A stretch of 64,000 nucleotides of DNA from G963667145 sp963667145. Its GTDB lineage: Bacteria; Cloacimonadota; Cloacimonadia; G963667145. Positions 45,319 to 54,239 of the stretch are shown here, one piece after another. A model generated the notes under the pieces. It searched no databases. It saw only the letters and a program-made list of their open reading frames with translations, and was not told where the DNA came from. The translations under genes and the position numbers were made by a program. The DNA lies in the NCBI GenBank assembly GCA_963667145.1, contig OY762943.1:1-64000 (forward strand), read 5' to 3'. The stretch's first letter is position 1, and every line of letters begins with the position of its first letter.

Positions 45319-47067
45319 ATGCAAATAACAATTAATGGCAAAAAAATAGAAGCTAAATCGGGGCAAACTATTATTGAGGTTGCCAGAGAGAACGATATAT
45401 TTATTCCGAGTTTGTGTTATCACAAAGATTTGGTGCCTACGGGCAATTGTGGAGTTTGCGTTGTCAAGATAGAAGGTATTGGACCTCTGAAAAGAGCTTG
45501 TGTGACGCCTGTGGAAGACGGAATGAGCATTCTCACGGATTCTGTGGAACTCCGAAAAATCAGGAAAGATTTGCTGTCGCTTATCTTGTTGTCGCATGAT
45601 GTTAAGTGTCCCACGTGTGACCAAAACGGGAAATGTGAATTGCAAGAGCTTGTCAACTATATGGACATTCCCGAGTCGAAGTACGAACCGATTTTCGAGA
45701 GGGCTCCAGTTGACGACTTGAGTCCGTCCATCGTGAAAGATACCAACAAGTGCATCCATTGTGGCAGGTGCATCGCTGTTTGCAACGATGTTCAGAAAGT
45801 TCACGCTCTCTGTTTGGAAGGCAGAGGTTTTGAGAGCAAGGTTACCACAGCTTTTGGTGAGTCGCTTGCCGATAGCCCATGTGTGAATTGCGGACAATGC
45901 ACGGTTTATTGCCCTGTGGGTGCGTTGAAAGAGAAGTCGCAAATCGAAGAGGTGCAAAATGCTCTATTCGACCCGAAAAAGATTGTAGTGGTGCAAGAGG
46001 CTCCCGCTGTGAGATCTGCTCTTGGCGAAGAGTTTGGCATGAATCCCAACGAAGTAACAGTGGGCAAGATGTATGCAGCTTTGCGTCGATTGGGTTTTGA
46101 CAAAGTTTTTGACACCAATTTCGCTGCTGATCTGACGATAATGGAGGAAGGCTCGGAGCTTATCAAGAGAGTGAAAGAGGGTGGAACTCTGCCCATGATA
46201 ACCTCGTGTTCTCCGGGTTGGGTGAAATTTGTGGAGACTTATTTCCCCGAATTTCTTTCTAATGTCTCTTCCTGCAAATCTCCTCAACAGATGTTCGGTG
46301 CGATGGTTAAGACCTATTTTGCCAAGCAGGAAAATCTCGACCCAAAAGATATTGTCAGTGTGTCCATCATGCCTTGCACAGCCAAAAAATTTGAATCGCA
46401 ACGTCCTGAGATGAACTCTTCTGGGTATCGTGATGTCGATCATGTCCTCACGGTGCGAGAGTTTATCAGGATGATAAAGGGTGCGAAAATCGATTTTAAT
46501 AATCTGCCAGAAGAGAAAGCCGACCAGTTGATGGGGCAATACACTGGAGCGGGAACAATCTTCGGAGCTACTGGCGGAGTGATGGAAGCAGCAATTCGTA
46601 CAGCTTATGCGTTGCTCTCAGGCAAAGAACTGGAAAATTTGGACGTTGCTCCCGTGCGTGGAATGTCGGGAATCAAAGAGGCGAGCTTGGACGTTCCGCT
46701 GAAAGACAGCTCCGATGTGCTGACGGTGAATGTGGCAGTGGCTCACGGACTTGGGAACGCCAAGAAATTGCTGGAAGATGTTCGTGATGGCAAAAAAAGT
46801 TATCACTTCATCGAGATAATGGCTTGCCCAGGTGGATGCGTGGGTGGTGGCGGTCAGCCCTATGGTTCGGATTTGGCAGACAGAGCTCGTCGTGGAGAAT
46901 CTCTGTATAAAGACGACAAAAATTGTGAGTTCAGGACTTCGCACACCAATCCGATGATTAAGAAAATCTATGCTGAATTTTTGGGAGAACCACTCTCGCA
47001 TATGTCTCACAAGTATTTGCACACCGATTACAAAGAAAGAGACCATTTGACCGGAAAGCAAAACTAA
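45319..47067 (+). CDS. hydA: [FeFe]-hydrogenase catalytic subunit HydA
   Basis: 582 residues. N-terminal [2Fe-2S] (CYHKDLVPTGNCGVCVVK), His/Cys [4Fe-4S] (HDVKCPTCDQNGKCELQ), two [4Fe-4S] (CIHCGRCIAVCND, CVNCGQCTVYCPVGAL), then H-cluster motifs TSCSPGW, MPCTAKK and MACPGGCVGGGGQP. The first motif has Ser at the second Cys of the common TSCCPGW; I believe this variant exists in other multimeric HydA but could not check. It lacks the C-terminal [2Fe-2S] extension of Thermotoga HydA. Produces or uses H2 with ferredoxin and NAD(H) through the HydB/HydC subunits. Last gene of the operon. Confidence 0.95.
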   Translation: MQITINGKKIEAKSGQTIIEVARENDIFIPSLCYHKDLVPTGNCGVCVVKIEGIGPLKRACVTPVEDGMSILTDSVELRKIRKDLLSLILLSHDVKCPTCDQNGKCELQELVNYMDIPESKYEPIFERAPVDDLSPSIVKDTNKCIHCGRCIAVCNDVQKVHALCLEGRGFESKVTTAFGESLADSPCVNCGQCTVYCPVGALKEKSQIEEVQNALFDPKKIVVVQEAPAVRSALGEEFGMNPNEVTVGKMYAALRRLGFDKVFDTNFAADLTIMEEGSELIKRVKEGGTLPMITSCSPGWVKFVETYFPEFLSNVSSCKSPQQMFGAMVKTYFAKQENLDPKDIVSVSIMPCTAKKFESQRPEMNSSGYRDVDHVLTVREFIRMIKGAKIDFNNLPEEKADQLMGQYTGAGTIFGATGGVMEAAIRTAYALLSGKELENLDVAPVRGMSGIKEASLDVPLKDSSDVLTVNVAVAHGLGNAKKLLEDVRDGKKSYHFIEIMACPGGCVGGGGQPYGSDLADRARRGESLYKDDKNCEFRTSHTNPMIKKIYAEFLGEPLSHMSHKYLHTDYKERDHLTGKQN

Positions 47068-47081
47068 AAATGAATAATGAC

Positions 47082-47118
47082 AAAGCACTTCTACTATAAT
47101 AGTGGGAGTGCTTTTGTT
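47082..47118 (+). terminator. Strong Rho-independent terminator after hydA
   Basis: AAAGCACTTCTACTA (47082-47096), loop TAA, TAGTGGGAGTGCTTT (47100-47114), then TTGTTT. Fifteen pairs including two G-T wobbles. It clearly closes the hydrogenase operon. Confidence 0.85.
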
Positions 47119-47148
47119 TAGAGTTATAAAGAGAGGCTTAAATATAAT

Positions 47149-48129
47149 ATGAGTATGACTATTAAGGAATCTATTTTAAAAGTTTTGGAAAGTGAGAAAC
47201 GACCACTTACATATAACGAAGTTTGGGATAGGGTTAAAGAAAACAATTTTAGAGATTGGAGAAATGCTAAAACTCCTGCAGATACCATCTCAGCACAATT
47301 GGGAAATTTTATAAGACAAAATGATACTAGAGTTAAAAGAGTTGAAGGTGAAAGAGGTTTTGAGTATTATTTATCAAAATATGAAAAGGAATTAAATCTT
47401 TCAGAAATTACCGAAAAAGAAGTAATATCTAAAAATATTTTAAAAGCTAATACTTTTCAAGAGCGAGACTTACATAAATTACTAAGTAGTTATTTGAAAA
47501 ATCAAAATACTTTTTCAAAAACTATATTTCATGAAAAATCTGCAAATAGTAAAGATAATTATCAGAAGTGGATACATCCTGACATGATAGGAATCAACTT
47601 TCTTAATCTTAAGAATAGAGCTAGTAATTCTTTGATGAAAATTATTAATAAAGCAGATTCATTTGACTTAGTTTCTTATGAACTAAAAAGAGAAGTGAAA
47701 ACTGATTATGAACTTAAACAATCATTCTTTCAAGCAGTTTCAAATTCTAGTTGGTCTAACTATGGTTATTTGGTTGTTTTTGATATAGGGGATGACCTTT
47801 TAGATGAAATTGAAAGGTTGAATCAATCTTTTGGTATTGGAGTTATTGAATTAAAATCAAATCCTTATGAAAGTAAGGTTTTGTTTCCTTCTAAGTATAG
47901 AGAATTGGATTTTAGAACTATTGATAAACTTTGTGGAGTTAATAGAGATTTTGCAAAATTTATAGAAAAAACTGAAATGATTTTAGGTGCAGATGATAGA
48001 TATTTAGAAGAAACTATAAATGGCTTTAGCAATTTCTGTGATAAATTTTTTGAAAATGACTCTGAAATTGAAAAGTATTGCAAAGAAAAGAATATTCCTA
48101 TGGAAGAATTTTTCATAACAGAGATTTAA
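47149..48129 (+). CDS. HARE-HTH protein with putative restriction-endonuclease-like domain (COG2958-like)
   Basis: 326 residues. Residues 3-65 (TIKESILKVLESEKRPLTYNEVW and ISAQLGNFIRQND) are a HARE-HTH domain, which links DNA-modification and restriction factors. Residues about 140-260 contain KWIHPDMIGINF and SYELKREVKTDYELKQSFFQ, a D...ExK arrangement as in PD-(D/E)XK nucleases, then YGYLVVFDIGDDLLDEIERL. The whole matches COG2958-like proteins. Much more AT-rich than hydA before it; isolated from any methyltransferase, so it could be a lone defence or DNA-maintenance gene. Confidence 0.65.
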   Translation: MSMTIKESILKVLESEKRPLTYNEVWDRVKENNFRDWRNAKTPADTISAQLGNFIRQNDTRVKRVEGERGFEYYLSKYEKELNLSEITEKEVISKNILKANTFQERDLHKLLSSYLKNQNTFSKTIFHEKSANSKDNYQKWIHPDMIGINFLNLKNRASNSLMKIINKADSFDLVSYELKREVKTDYELKQSFFQAVSNSSWSNYGYLVVFDIGDDLLDEIERLNQSFGIGVIELKSNPYESKVLFPSKYRELDFRTIDKLCGVNRDFAKFIEKTEMILGADDRYLEETINGFSNFCDKFFENDSEIEKYCKEKNIPMEEFFITEI

Positions 48130-48138
48130 GGCAATAAA

Positions 48139-48714
48139 ATGAAAAAAATATGTGTGTTTTTATTTGATGGATATTCTGATTGGGAAATTTCCTATTTGGC
48201 ACCAGAGATATACAAGAGCGAGAAGTTTGAATTGGTTTATTTTTCAGAAGATGGCAAAATGGTCACATCTATGGGAGGATTGCAAGTTCAACCAGAGACC
48301 TCGCTGGACAAATTGAAAATTGATGAAATCGACTTTTTGATACTCCCTGGTGGCACAGCTTGGGAGCAAGGCGTGAGCAAAGCGATAGAAGTTCTTACCA
48401 AAAAAGTGCTGGAGGCAGGCAAACCAATAGCTGCTATCTGTGCTGCGACCGCTTATCTTGGGCAGTTGGGATTGTTGGACTCTGTGAAGCACACCAGCAA
48501 CGATTTGTATTATCTAAAAGCTGTTGCACCGCAATACCGTGGCGATGAGAATTATCAAAATGAATTGGCTGTAACTGACAGAAAAATCATCACTGCCAAA
48601 GGGATTGCACCGATTGAGTTTGCCAGAGAGATTTTCAGGGCGATTGGACTGTATGATGAAGATGCTTTGGAAAAATGGTTTCAATTGTTCAAAAATGGAA
48701 TTTGGAGCGAATAA
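48139..48714 (+). CDS. DJ-1/PfpI family protein
   Basis: 191 residues. FDGYSDWEISYLAPEI, ILPGGTAWEQG and the nucleophile elbow AAICAATAYLG (Cys) match the DJ-1/PfpI superfamily, nearest YdeA-type. Members act as glyoxalases, chaperones or proteases of unsure role. Ten bases after the HARE-HTH gene. Confidence 0.85.
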   Translation: MKKICVFLFDGYSDWEISYLAPEIYKSEKFELVYFSEDGKMVTSMGGLQVQPETSLDKLKIDEIDFLILPGGTAWEQGVSKAIEVLTKKVLEAGKPIAAICAATAYLGQLGLLDSVKHTSNDLYYLKAVAPQYRGDENYQNELAVTDRKIITAKGIAPIEFAREIFRAIGLYDEDALEKWFQLFKNGIWSE

Positions 48715-48745
48715 AATTGCAGTGTGAGGCAAAACTGGAGGCAAG

Positions 48746-49279
48746 ATGAGAATTTGTGTTTATTGTGCGTCGGCACAGCAGATAGACGATAGTTACAAAA
48801 AAGCGGCGAGAGATTTGGGCAAAATGATGACGGAGCGAGGTCATAGCTTGGTGTATGGCGGAGGAAATGTCGGTCTCATGGGGGAACTCGCTCGCACGAT
48901 TATGGAGAACAACGGCTACACTTTGGGCGTTATTCCGCACAAGTTGGAAGGTTTGGAGCTTGCGTATCGTGGTGCCAGCCAGATGATTTTCACGGAGAAT
49001 ATGCGGATTCGCAAATCCGTGATGCAAGATAACGCCGATGGCTTCATCGCTTTGGCAGGTGGCTATGGTACGCTTGAGGAACTGCTGGAAATGATTACGC
49101 TGAAGAAACTTGGCTATCACGACAAGCCGATTATCATCTTGAACACCGATGGATTTTACGACAAATTCATCGAATTCATAAATGAAACCATCGAAAAAGG
49201 ATTTTCCACTCCCGATAAGTTGTTCGATATAGTTGAAAATCCTCTTGATGCTTTGAAATTATTGGAAAGTTCTAACTGA
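48746..49279 (+). CDS. LOG-family protein (putative nucleoside-5'-monophosphate phosphoribohydrolase)
   Basis: 177 residues. VYGGGNVGLMGELA and the catalytic ALAGGYGTLEELLE motif (family G-G-x-G-T-x-x-E) are clear. LOG proteins release the base from cytokinin-like or other nucleotide monophosphates. The last eight bases overlap the end of argH on the other strand. Confidence 0.88.
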   Translation: MRICVYCASAQQIDDSYKKAARDLGKMMTERGHSLVYGGGNVGLMGELARTIMENNGYTLGVIPHKLEGLELAYRGASQMIFTENMRIRKSVMQDNADGFIALAGGYGTLEELLEMITLKKLGYHDKPIIILNTDGFYDKFIEFINETIEKGFSTPDKLFDIVENPLDALKLLESSN

Positions 49280-50654
49280 TACTATCTACCCAAGATTTTC
49301 CCATTTCGATAGTTTGCTTCACAGCCTCAGGAGCAGGACTTCCAGGCAAATTTCGCTTATTCACACAAGTTTCCAAGGAGATAGCTTCGTAAATATCGTC
49401 TTCAAAAAGAGGAGAGAACTTCTTAAATTCTTCCAAGCTAAGTTCTTCAATCGCAATTTTTTCGTTCAAGCAATGGTAAACAATTTGCCCGACAACGTGG
49501 TGAGCTTCACGGAACGGGAGATTTTTCTTAGCCAAATAATCGGCGACATCGGTTGCATTTGTGAATCCCTTTTTTGCCCCGTTCTTCATAGTTTCGCTGT
49601 TGATTTTCATGGTTGCCAGCATCGGAGTTAGTGTTAAAAGGCAGCCTTTCAGCGTATCCACAGTGTCGAAAAATCCTTCCTTATCTTCTTGCATATCTTT
49701 GTTATACGCAAGTGGTAGAGACTTTAGAGTTGCAAGAATGCCAATCAGATTTCCGTAAACTCGCCCAGTTTTCCCCCGTATCAATTCGGCAACATCGGGA
49801 TTTTTTTTCTGAGGCATAATGCTTGAGCCAGTGGAATAGGCATCGTCAAGCGTGACGAAAGAGAACTCATCGCTAGACCACAGAATGATTTCCTCGCACA
49901 ATCTCGAAAAGTGCATCATCAAAATGGAAGCTGTGGCGTGAAATTCCACGATGTGGTCTCTGTCGCTCACTCCGTCCAGCGAATTGTGCGTAATGTCGGC
50001 AAAATTCAGCTCATCAGCGACCATGTGTCTATTCAAGGGGAAAGTGGTGGTAGCCAGTGCTCCCGATCCAAGAGGAGAGGAATCAGTTCGTTTGATGCAG
50101 TCGGAAAATCTCTCGAAGTCGCGTTTGAACATGAAAAAATATGCCATTATGTGGTGAGCAAAAGTTATTGGTTGAGCTTTTTGCAGATGCGTGTATCCTG
50201 GCATGATGGTATTCAAATTGTTCTCAGCAAGTAACAAAATTGTCTTTTGCAGGTCAATAAGCAGATTTTGGATGACATTGACTTCTCTTTTCAGGTACAG
50301 CTTTATATCCAGAGCAATTTGGTCGTTGCGAGATCTTCCTGTATGGAGCTTTTTGCCGACTTCGCCAACTTTCTTCGTGAGCAAAGTCTCGATATTCATA
50401 TGGATGTCTTCCGCTGCTGGGTCGAATTCGATTTGTCCGCTTTCGATTTCTGATTTCAGCTCTTCCAATCCCTTGACAAGCGTGTCAGCCTCTTCAGTGG
50501 TGATGATGTTTTGCGAGCCAAGCATCCGAGCATGAGCAATAGAGCCTTGTATATCTTCGCGAAAAAGTCTCTGGTCGAAGCTGATAGAAGAATGAAAATC
50601 CTCGACCAATTTATCCGTATTTTTTTGAAATCTGCCACCCCAAAGTTTACTCAT
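49272..50654 (-). CDS. argH: Argininosuccinate lyase
   Basis: 460 residues. KLWGGRFQKNTDKLVEDF start, TGRSRNDQIALDIKL, HLQKAQPITFAHH and the signature GSSIMPQKKNPDVAELIRGK loop are present. Last step of arginine synthesis, giving arginine and fumarate. No other arg gene is beside it. Confidence 0.96.
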   Translation of the reverse strand: MSKLWGGRFQKNTDKLVEDFHSSISFDQRLFREDIQGSIAHARMLGSQNIITTEEADTLVKGLEELKSEIESGQIEFDPAAEDIHMNIETLLTKKVGEVGKKLHTGRSRNDQIALDIKLYLKREVNVIQNLLIDLQKTILLLAENNLNTIMPGYTHLQKAQPITFAHHIMAYFFMFKRDFERFSDCIKRTDSSPLGSGALATTTFPLNRHMVADELNFADITHNSLDGVSDRDHIVEFHATASILMMHFSRLCEEIILWSSDEFSFVTLDDAYSTGSSIMPQKKNPDVAELIRGKTGRVYGNLIGILATLKSLPLAYNKDMQEDKEGFFDTVDTLKGCLLTLTPMLATMKINSETMKNGAKKGFTNATDVADYLAKKNLPFREAHHVVGQIVYHCLNEKIAIEELSLEEFKKFSPLFEDDIYEAISLETCVNKRNLPGSPAPEAVKQTIEMGKSWVDSIS

Positions 50655-50791
50655 TTTTACCTCGTTCTAATTGATAATTTTAATGATAAGTCACTGAAAA
50701 TAGCCAGGAGTGTCAAGCAAGAAATAAATAGTAGGGGAAATTACTTGTCAAAAATAGAAAGATTTTATGTCTAATGGTGAAAGGAAAATCT

Positions 50792-51784
50792 ATGGGTAAA
50801 AAAATTCTTATTACAGGTATTACTGGTTTTGTGGGGAGGCATACTGCAAGAGCCATTTTGAGGGCAGGATTGTATGATGTAACTGCTATAGTACGACCAA
50901 ACACTGATTCTGAGAGATTGGAAGAGTTTGTGGGGAAAATTGAAATTGTTGAGATTGACTTGTGTGATTTGATTAAGTTGCAAAGCTATTTGGGAACAGT
51001 TAAGTTTGACGTTATTTTGCATATTGGGGCACTTTTAAGGCAAAGAAAATTTTTTAAACAACAATATATTGATGCTAATGTAAATGCAACAGAACTATTG
51101 GCTAAAAATGCTTTGAAAAATAATTCAAAATTTATTTTCTGTTCAACAGTAAGTATTTATGGGACTGTTCCCAAAAATGTTCCTGCTGACAGGAAAAGTG
51201 AAATGGTAGAAGATACCATTTATAGCATGACAAAAATTGAAGCTGAAAAGCGATTGAAATTGCTTATTGGGCAAGGTTTGAATTGTAATATAGTTAGACC
51301 GAGCATAATCTATGGCAAGGGAGATGAAAATGGGTTCCCAAATATTTTAGTCAAACTTGTTTCTAAGCGAATATTATTTTTCCCTCGAAAACCAGTTAGG
51401 TTTCATTTAACGAATATAAATCTATTGGTAGAGGTATTCCTGAAAATTCTTGAAGAAAGCTTTTGGGATTGTTTTGACGACATAGTAGTAGATGACGAAC
51501 CTGTTTTGTTAGATGATTTAGCAAATTTTATTAGTATGAATTTGGGCAAAGGGAAATATGGTAAATGGCATAAATTACCGAATTTTGTTTTTGATTTAGT
51601 TTTATTTGTTTTGAAAATTTTTGGTCTAAATGAAATGGAATCAAAAATCAGTTTTCTGAGTAAAGACTGGTATTATAAAAGTGATGTCAAAATGAATTTA
51701 GGAATTGAAACGCAATTTTGTACTATTCCACAAATTTTACCAGTAGTGAAAGAGTCTTGCAATAGTTGGGGTGTGAATGGATAG
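50792..51784 (+). CDS. NAD-dependent epimerase/dehydratase family protein
   Basis: 330 residues from ATG 50792, with AAAGGA upstream. Extended SDR: ITGITGFVGRHTARAI (GxxGxxG), DVILHIGALLR, the S-x-YSMTKIEAEKR catalytic Ser/Tyr/Lys region and IVRPSIIYG. C-terminal half lacks clear substrate clues. It overlaps an unknown gene by eight bases. A sugar- or lipid-modifying dehydrogenase/epimerase is likely. Confidence 0.8.
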   Translation: MGKKILITGITGFVGRHTARAILRAGLYDVTAIVRPNTDSERLEEFVGKIEIVEIDLCDLIKLQSYLGTVKFDVILHIGALLRQRKFFKQQYIDANVNATELLAKNALKNNSKFIFCSTVSIYGTVPKNVPADRKSEMVEDTIYSMTKIEAEKRLKLLIGQGLNCNIVRPSIIYGKGDENGFPNILVKLVSKRILFFPRKPVRFHLTNINLLVEVFLKILEESFWDCFDDIVVDDEPVLLDDLANFISMNLGKGKYGKWHKLPNFVFDLVLFVLKIFGLNEMESKISFLSKDWYYKSDVKMNLGIETQFCTIPQILPVVKESCNSWGVNG

Positions 51785-52190
51785 AGTTATTGAATTACCT
51801 TTGGATAAAAAGTATGAGTGCGAAATTTTTGGTTTGGGTGAAATCTTTGAGATTGTTTCTATAGAGAATTTGCGTAAAAAATTGAAAAAACAGTACAGAG
51901 TAGGTGTGCTTTTTTTACATTCTAACAAAGACCATTCTGGCAGAGGCTTGAGTCTTGAGGAGTTGTGCGAAGAAGCAAAAAAGAGAGATTACACAGTTGT
52001 ACAATCGGGCTTCGCCGATGCTCCACCTTGGAAGTCTAGCCCTGCCAGTGAAGTGACTGATAAGAAAAAAATACCGTTTTCTGTTCCGATTTCCTATTTT
52101 TTATTTAGTATTTGGATTCCGCTTATGGAGAGGTTTTATAGAAAAAAAGACATTGCTCATGTTGTTTATTGTTTTGGGCAGAAGAAGTAG
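51777..52190 (+). CDS. Unknown 137-residue protein coupled to the epimerase
   Basis: Not recognised. It contains LHSNKDHSGRGLSLEELCEE, then SGFADAPPWKSSPASEV and one hydrophobic segment (IPFSVPISYFLFSIWIPLME) followed by basic residues. The start overlaps the epimerase stop (eight bases), so the two are probably made together. Possibly membrane-associated. Confidence 0.5.
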   Translation: MDRVIELPLDKKYECEIFGLGEIFEIVSIENLRKKLKKQYRVGVLFLHSNKDHSGRGLSLEELCEEAKKRDYTVVQSGFADAPPWKSSPASEVTDKKKIPFSVPISYFLFSIWIPLMERFYRKKDIAHVVYCFGQKK

Positions 52191-52201
52191 CTTATAATTG
52201 G

Positions 52202-52807
52202 CTATTGAGTAATTTCCACTATTCCCACTTGATTTCTAATCTTTACTATATTTTGATTTTCTAATCTCGACAATGGATAAAGCACATAGCCAGCCCCATT
52301 TGTTTTTAGGCATCTTTTGATAGTTGAAAACACATCTTCCTGATTGCATTCTATTTCGAATCGTGCAATTTGTTTGCCTTTGTCTTTTGGCATTTTGCCT
52401 GAATTTTGGGGATAGAAAGGTGGATTGCAGATTACGAGGTCAAATTTTTCGATGTAAGTTCTCAAATCTTCATGAAAAAAATCGACTTCCAATCCACAGA
52501 TTTTTGAGTTGTAGTTTGCGAGTTGCACGAGATTTTCTTGGATGTCTATTCCTATTATCTGCCAGTTTGGTCTGGAGAGTTTTAGCATAAAGCTCAATAC
52601 TCCACAACCACAGCCAATGTCCAAAACCTTCAAGCAATCTTGAGGATGATTTTCCAGCACCGTTTCTACTAAAAAATTTCCATCACTGGAGATAGCTTGT
52701 TCGGACGGAGATTGGTAGATGATTTTTTTGTTCGGCAGAGAGATTTTTTTTAAATTAGCAGAATTTATAAAATTGTTGTTTTCCAATTGAGTTACAAATT
52801 TATCCAA
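52202..52807 (-). CDS. TrmN6-like tRNA (adenine-N6) methyltransferase
   Basis: 201 residues. SAM-binding VLDIGCGCGVLSFML and the N6-adenine motif CNPPFYPQNSGKMPKDKGKQ match TrmN6 (YfiC), which methylates A37 of tRNA-Val in Escherichia coli. Start overlaps the hisH stop by 16 bp, so it ends the his operon. Confidence 0.8.
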   Translation of the reverse strand: MDKFVTQLENNNFINSANLKKISLPNKKIIYQSPSEQAISSDGNFLVETVLENHPQDCLKVLDIGCGCGVLSFMLKLSRPNWQIIGIDIQENLVQLANYNSKICGLEVDFFHEDLRTYIEKFDLVICNPPFYPQNSGKMPKDKGKQIARFEIECNQEDVFSTIKRCLKTNGAGYVLYPLSRLENQNIVKIRNQVGIVEITQ

Positions 52808-53388
52808 TTTCTTAATAGTTGCAATCCCATTTCTCCGCTTTTTTCGGGATGAAATTGGGTTCCAAACACATTCCCTCGTTGCAAGATAGCACCAAAATTT
52901 ACATCGTATGTGCAGGTCGCCAAGATGTCTTTTTCGGTTTTTGCATTTGGGTAGAAGCTGTGAACGAAGTAGAAATCGCTGTCATTTGGAATACTTGCAA
53001 ATAATGGATGCTTCTTTTCATAGTGGACTTGATTCCAGCCCATTTGGGGAACACGCTGACAGGTAAATTTTTCGCAATTTCCTTGGAAAAACCCAAATCC
53101 TTCCGATGATGGTGCTTCGGAGCTACTTTCCATAAGGAGTTGAAGTCCGACGCATATTCCCAAGAAAGGTTTATCTTGTTTAATCCATTCCAGAAGCTCG
53201 GAGTAGCAGCCTGAGTTTTGCAGTTTGGTGGACGCTTGTCCGAAATGTCCGACGCCAGGCAAGATAATTTTGTCGGCTTTTTTTAGTTCGTTTGGCGAAT
53301 TGGTTATCACATATTTTGCATCGAGATAACTAAGAGCGTTCTTTACCGAATGCAGATTTCCGGCTCCGTAGTCGATGATGGCTATCAT
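52792..53388 (-). CDS. hisH: Imidazole glycerol phosphate synthase, glutaminase subunit
   Basis: 198 residues from MIAIIDYGAGNLHSV (start 53388; a longer frame runs into the DUF89 gene). Nucleophile elbow FLGICVGLQLL, the oxyanion region PQMGWN and His/Glu in GTQFHPEKSG complete the class I glutaminase triad. Supplies ammonia to HisF, which is not in this window. Overlaps the DUF89 gene by ATGA. Confidence 0.93.
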   Translation of the reverse strand: MIAIIDYGAGNLHSVKNALSYLDAKYVITNSPNELKKADKIILPGVGHFGQASTKLQNSGCYSELLEWIKQDKPFLGICVGLQLLMESSSEAPSSEGFGFFQGNCEKFTCQRVPQMGWNQVHYEKKHPLFASIPNDSDFYFVHSFYPNAKTEKDILATCTYDVNFGAILQRGNVFGTQFHPEKSGEMGLQLLRNWINL

Positions 53389-54239
53389 AAGCTCTCCTTG
53401 TCGTTTTTCATCAGGATGTACGAGCCAATGTCCAATCCGATGTGATTTGCGATGACTTGGCACTTTGCTTTGAGGAAGAAATAAATCGGCAAATTTGTGT
53501 CGGAGAGCGCTTCATAATTGCCTTGCCCTTTGCTGATGATGAGGTCGGCATTTTCCAAATTTTCTCTAAATTCTGTTGAACACATTTTTGGAACAGTTCC
53601 AGGAATTTTAGCACCTGAGCTGACGACAGTAGCAACTTCATCAATTCCGATTTTTTTTGCCCAATCCACTGTGATGTCGTTGATAACAGGAATTTCTCGA
53701 GTGGCGTAAGTCACTGGTTTGTCTATTTGTTCGATAAATATTTTGTCAAAAACACCTTCGGCTGTGTTGTCTCCGAGATAGATGATAGATTTAGCTTTTT
53801 GAATATCTTGTTTGAAATTTTTGAAGTCGTCTATGGCGAATTTGGCGGAGATTACGTTTTTGATTTCGCTTTCCAAATCGAATTCCAAGCAAGCTCCCAA
53901 ATCTATCACATTTCCTGCGATTGCCAGCCTTGTAGCTGTGAAAAGTTTGTCGTTTGAGTTGTCTAAAATCTCGTGTATTTTGGGCAACAAACTCTGAGCT
54001 TTGGCAACGTTTGCTTGTTTGATTTCGGCATAAGGGTCTTCGTTTTTCAAGTAATCTTTCAGATTGGAATGGATGAAGTGAGCGATTTCTGGCGAAGTGG
54101 AATCCATGTCGATTTTTGCAAAAAGAGAGCCAGTGAAATCGACAATCTTTTTCTGTGTCTGTTCGTCCAAGTTCGACAATCTGGCAAGGTGCAGAGTTTG
54201 TTTCAAAAAGCAAGGAAAACAGTCCAAATAGGCTTTCAT
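53385..54239 (-). CDS. DUF89/ARMT1-like protein (putative metal-dependent phosphatase)
   Basis: 284 residues. LDCFPCFLKQTLHLAR start, AGNVIDLG, the IYLGDNTAEGVFDKIFIE segment and LIISKGQGNYEAL are the DUF89 signature, with the Asp of GDN and downstream Asp/Asn as metal ligands. Known members hydrolyse damaged or surplus sugar phosphates. Between hisB and hisH, with ATGA overlaps to both, so it is an integral operon member. Confidence 0.82.
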   Translation of the reverse strand: MKAYLDCFPCFLKQTLHLARLSNLDEQTQKKIVDFTGSLFAKIDMDSTSPEIAHFIHSNLKDYLKNEDPYAEIKQANVAKAQSLLPKIHEILDNSNDKLFTATRLAIAGNVIDLGACLEFDLESEIKNVISAKFAIDDFKNFKQDIQKAKSIIYLGDNTAEGVFDKIFIEQIDKPVTYATREIPVINDITVDWAKKIGIDEVATVVSSGAKIPGTVPKMCSTEFRENLENADLIISKGQGNYEALSDTNLPIYFFLKAKCQVIANHIGLDIGSYILMKNDKESL

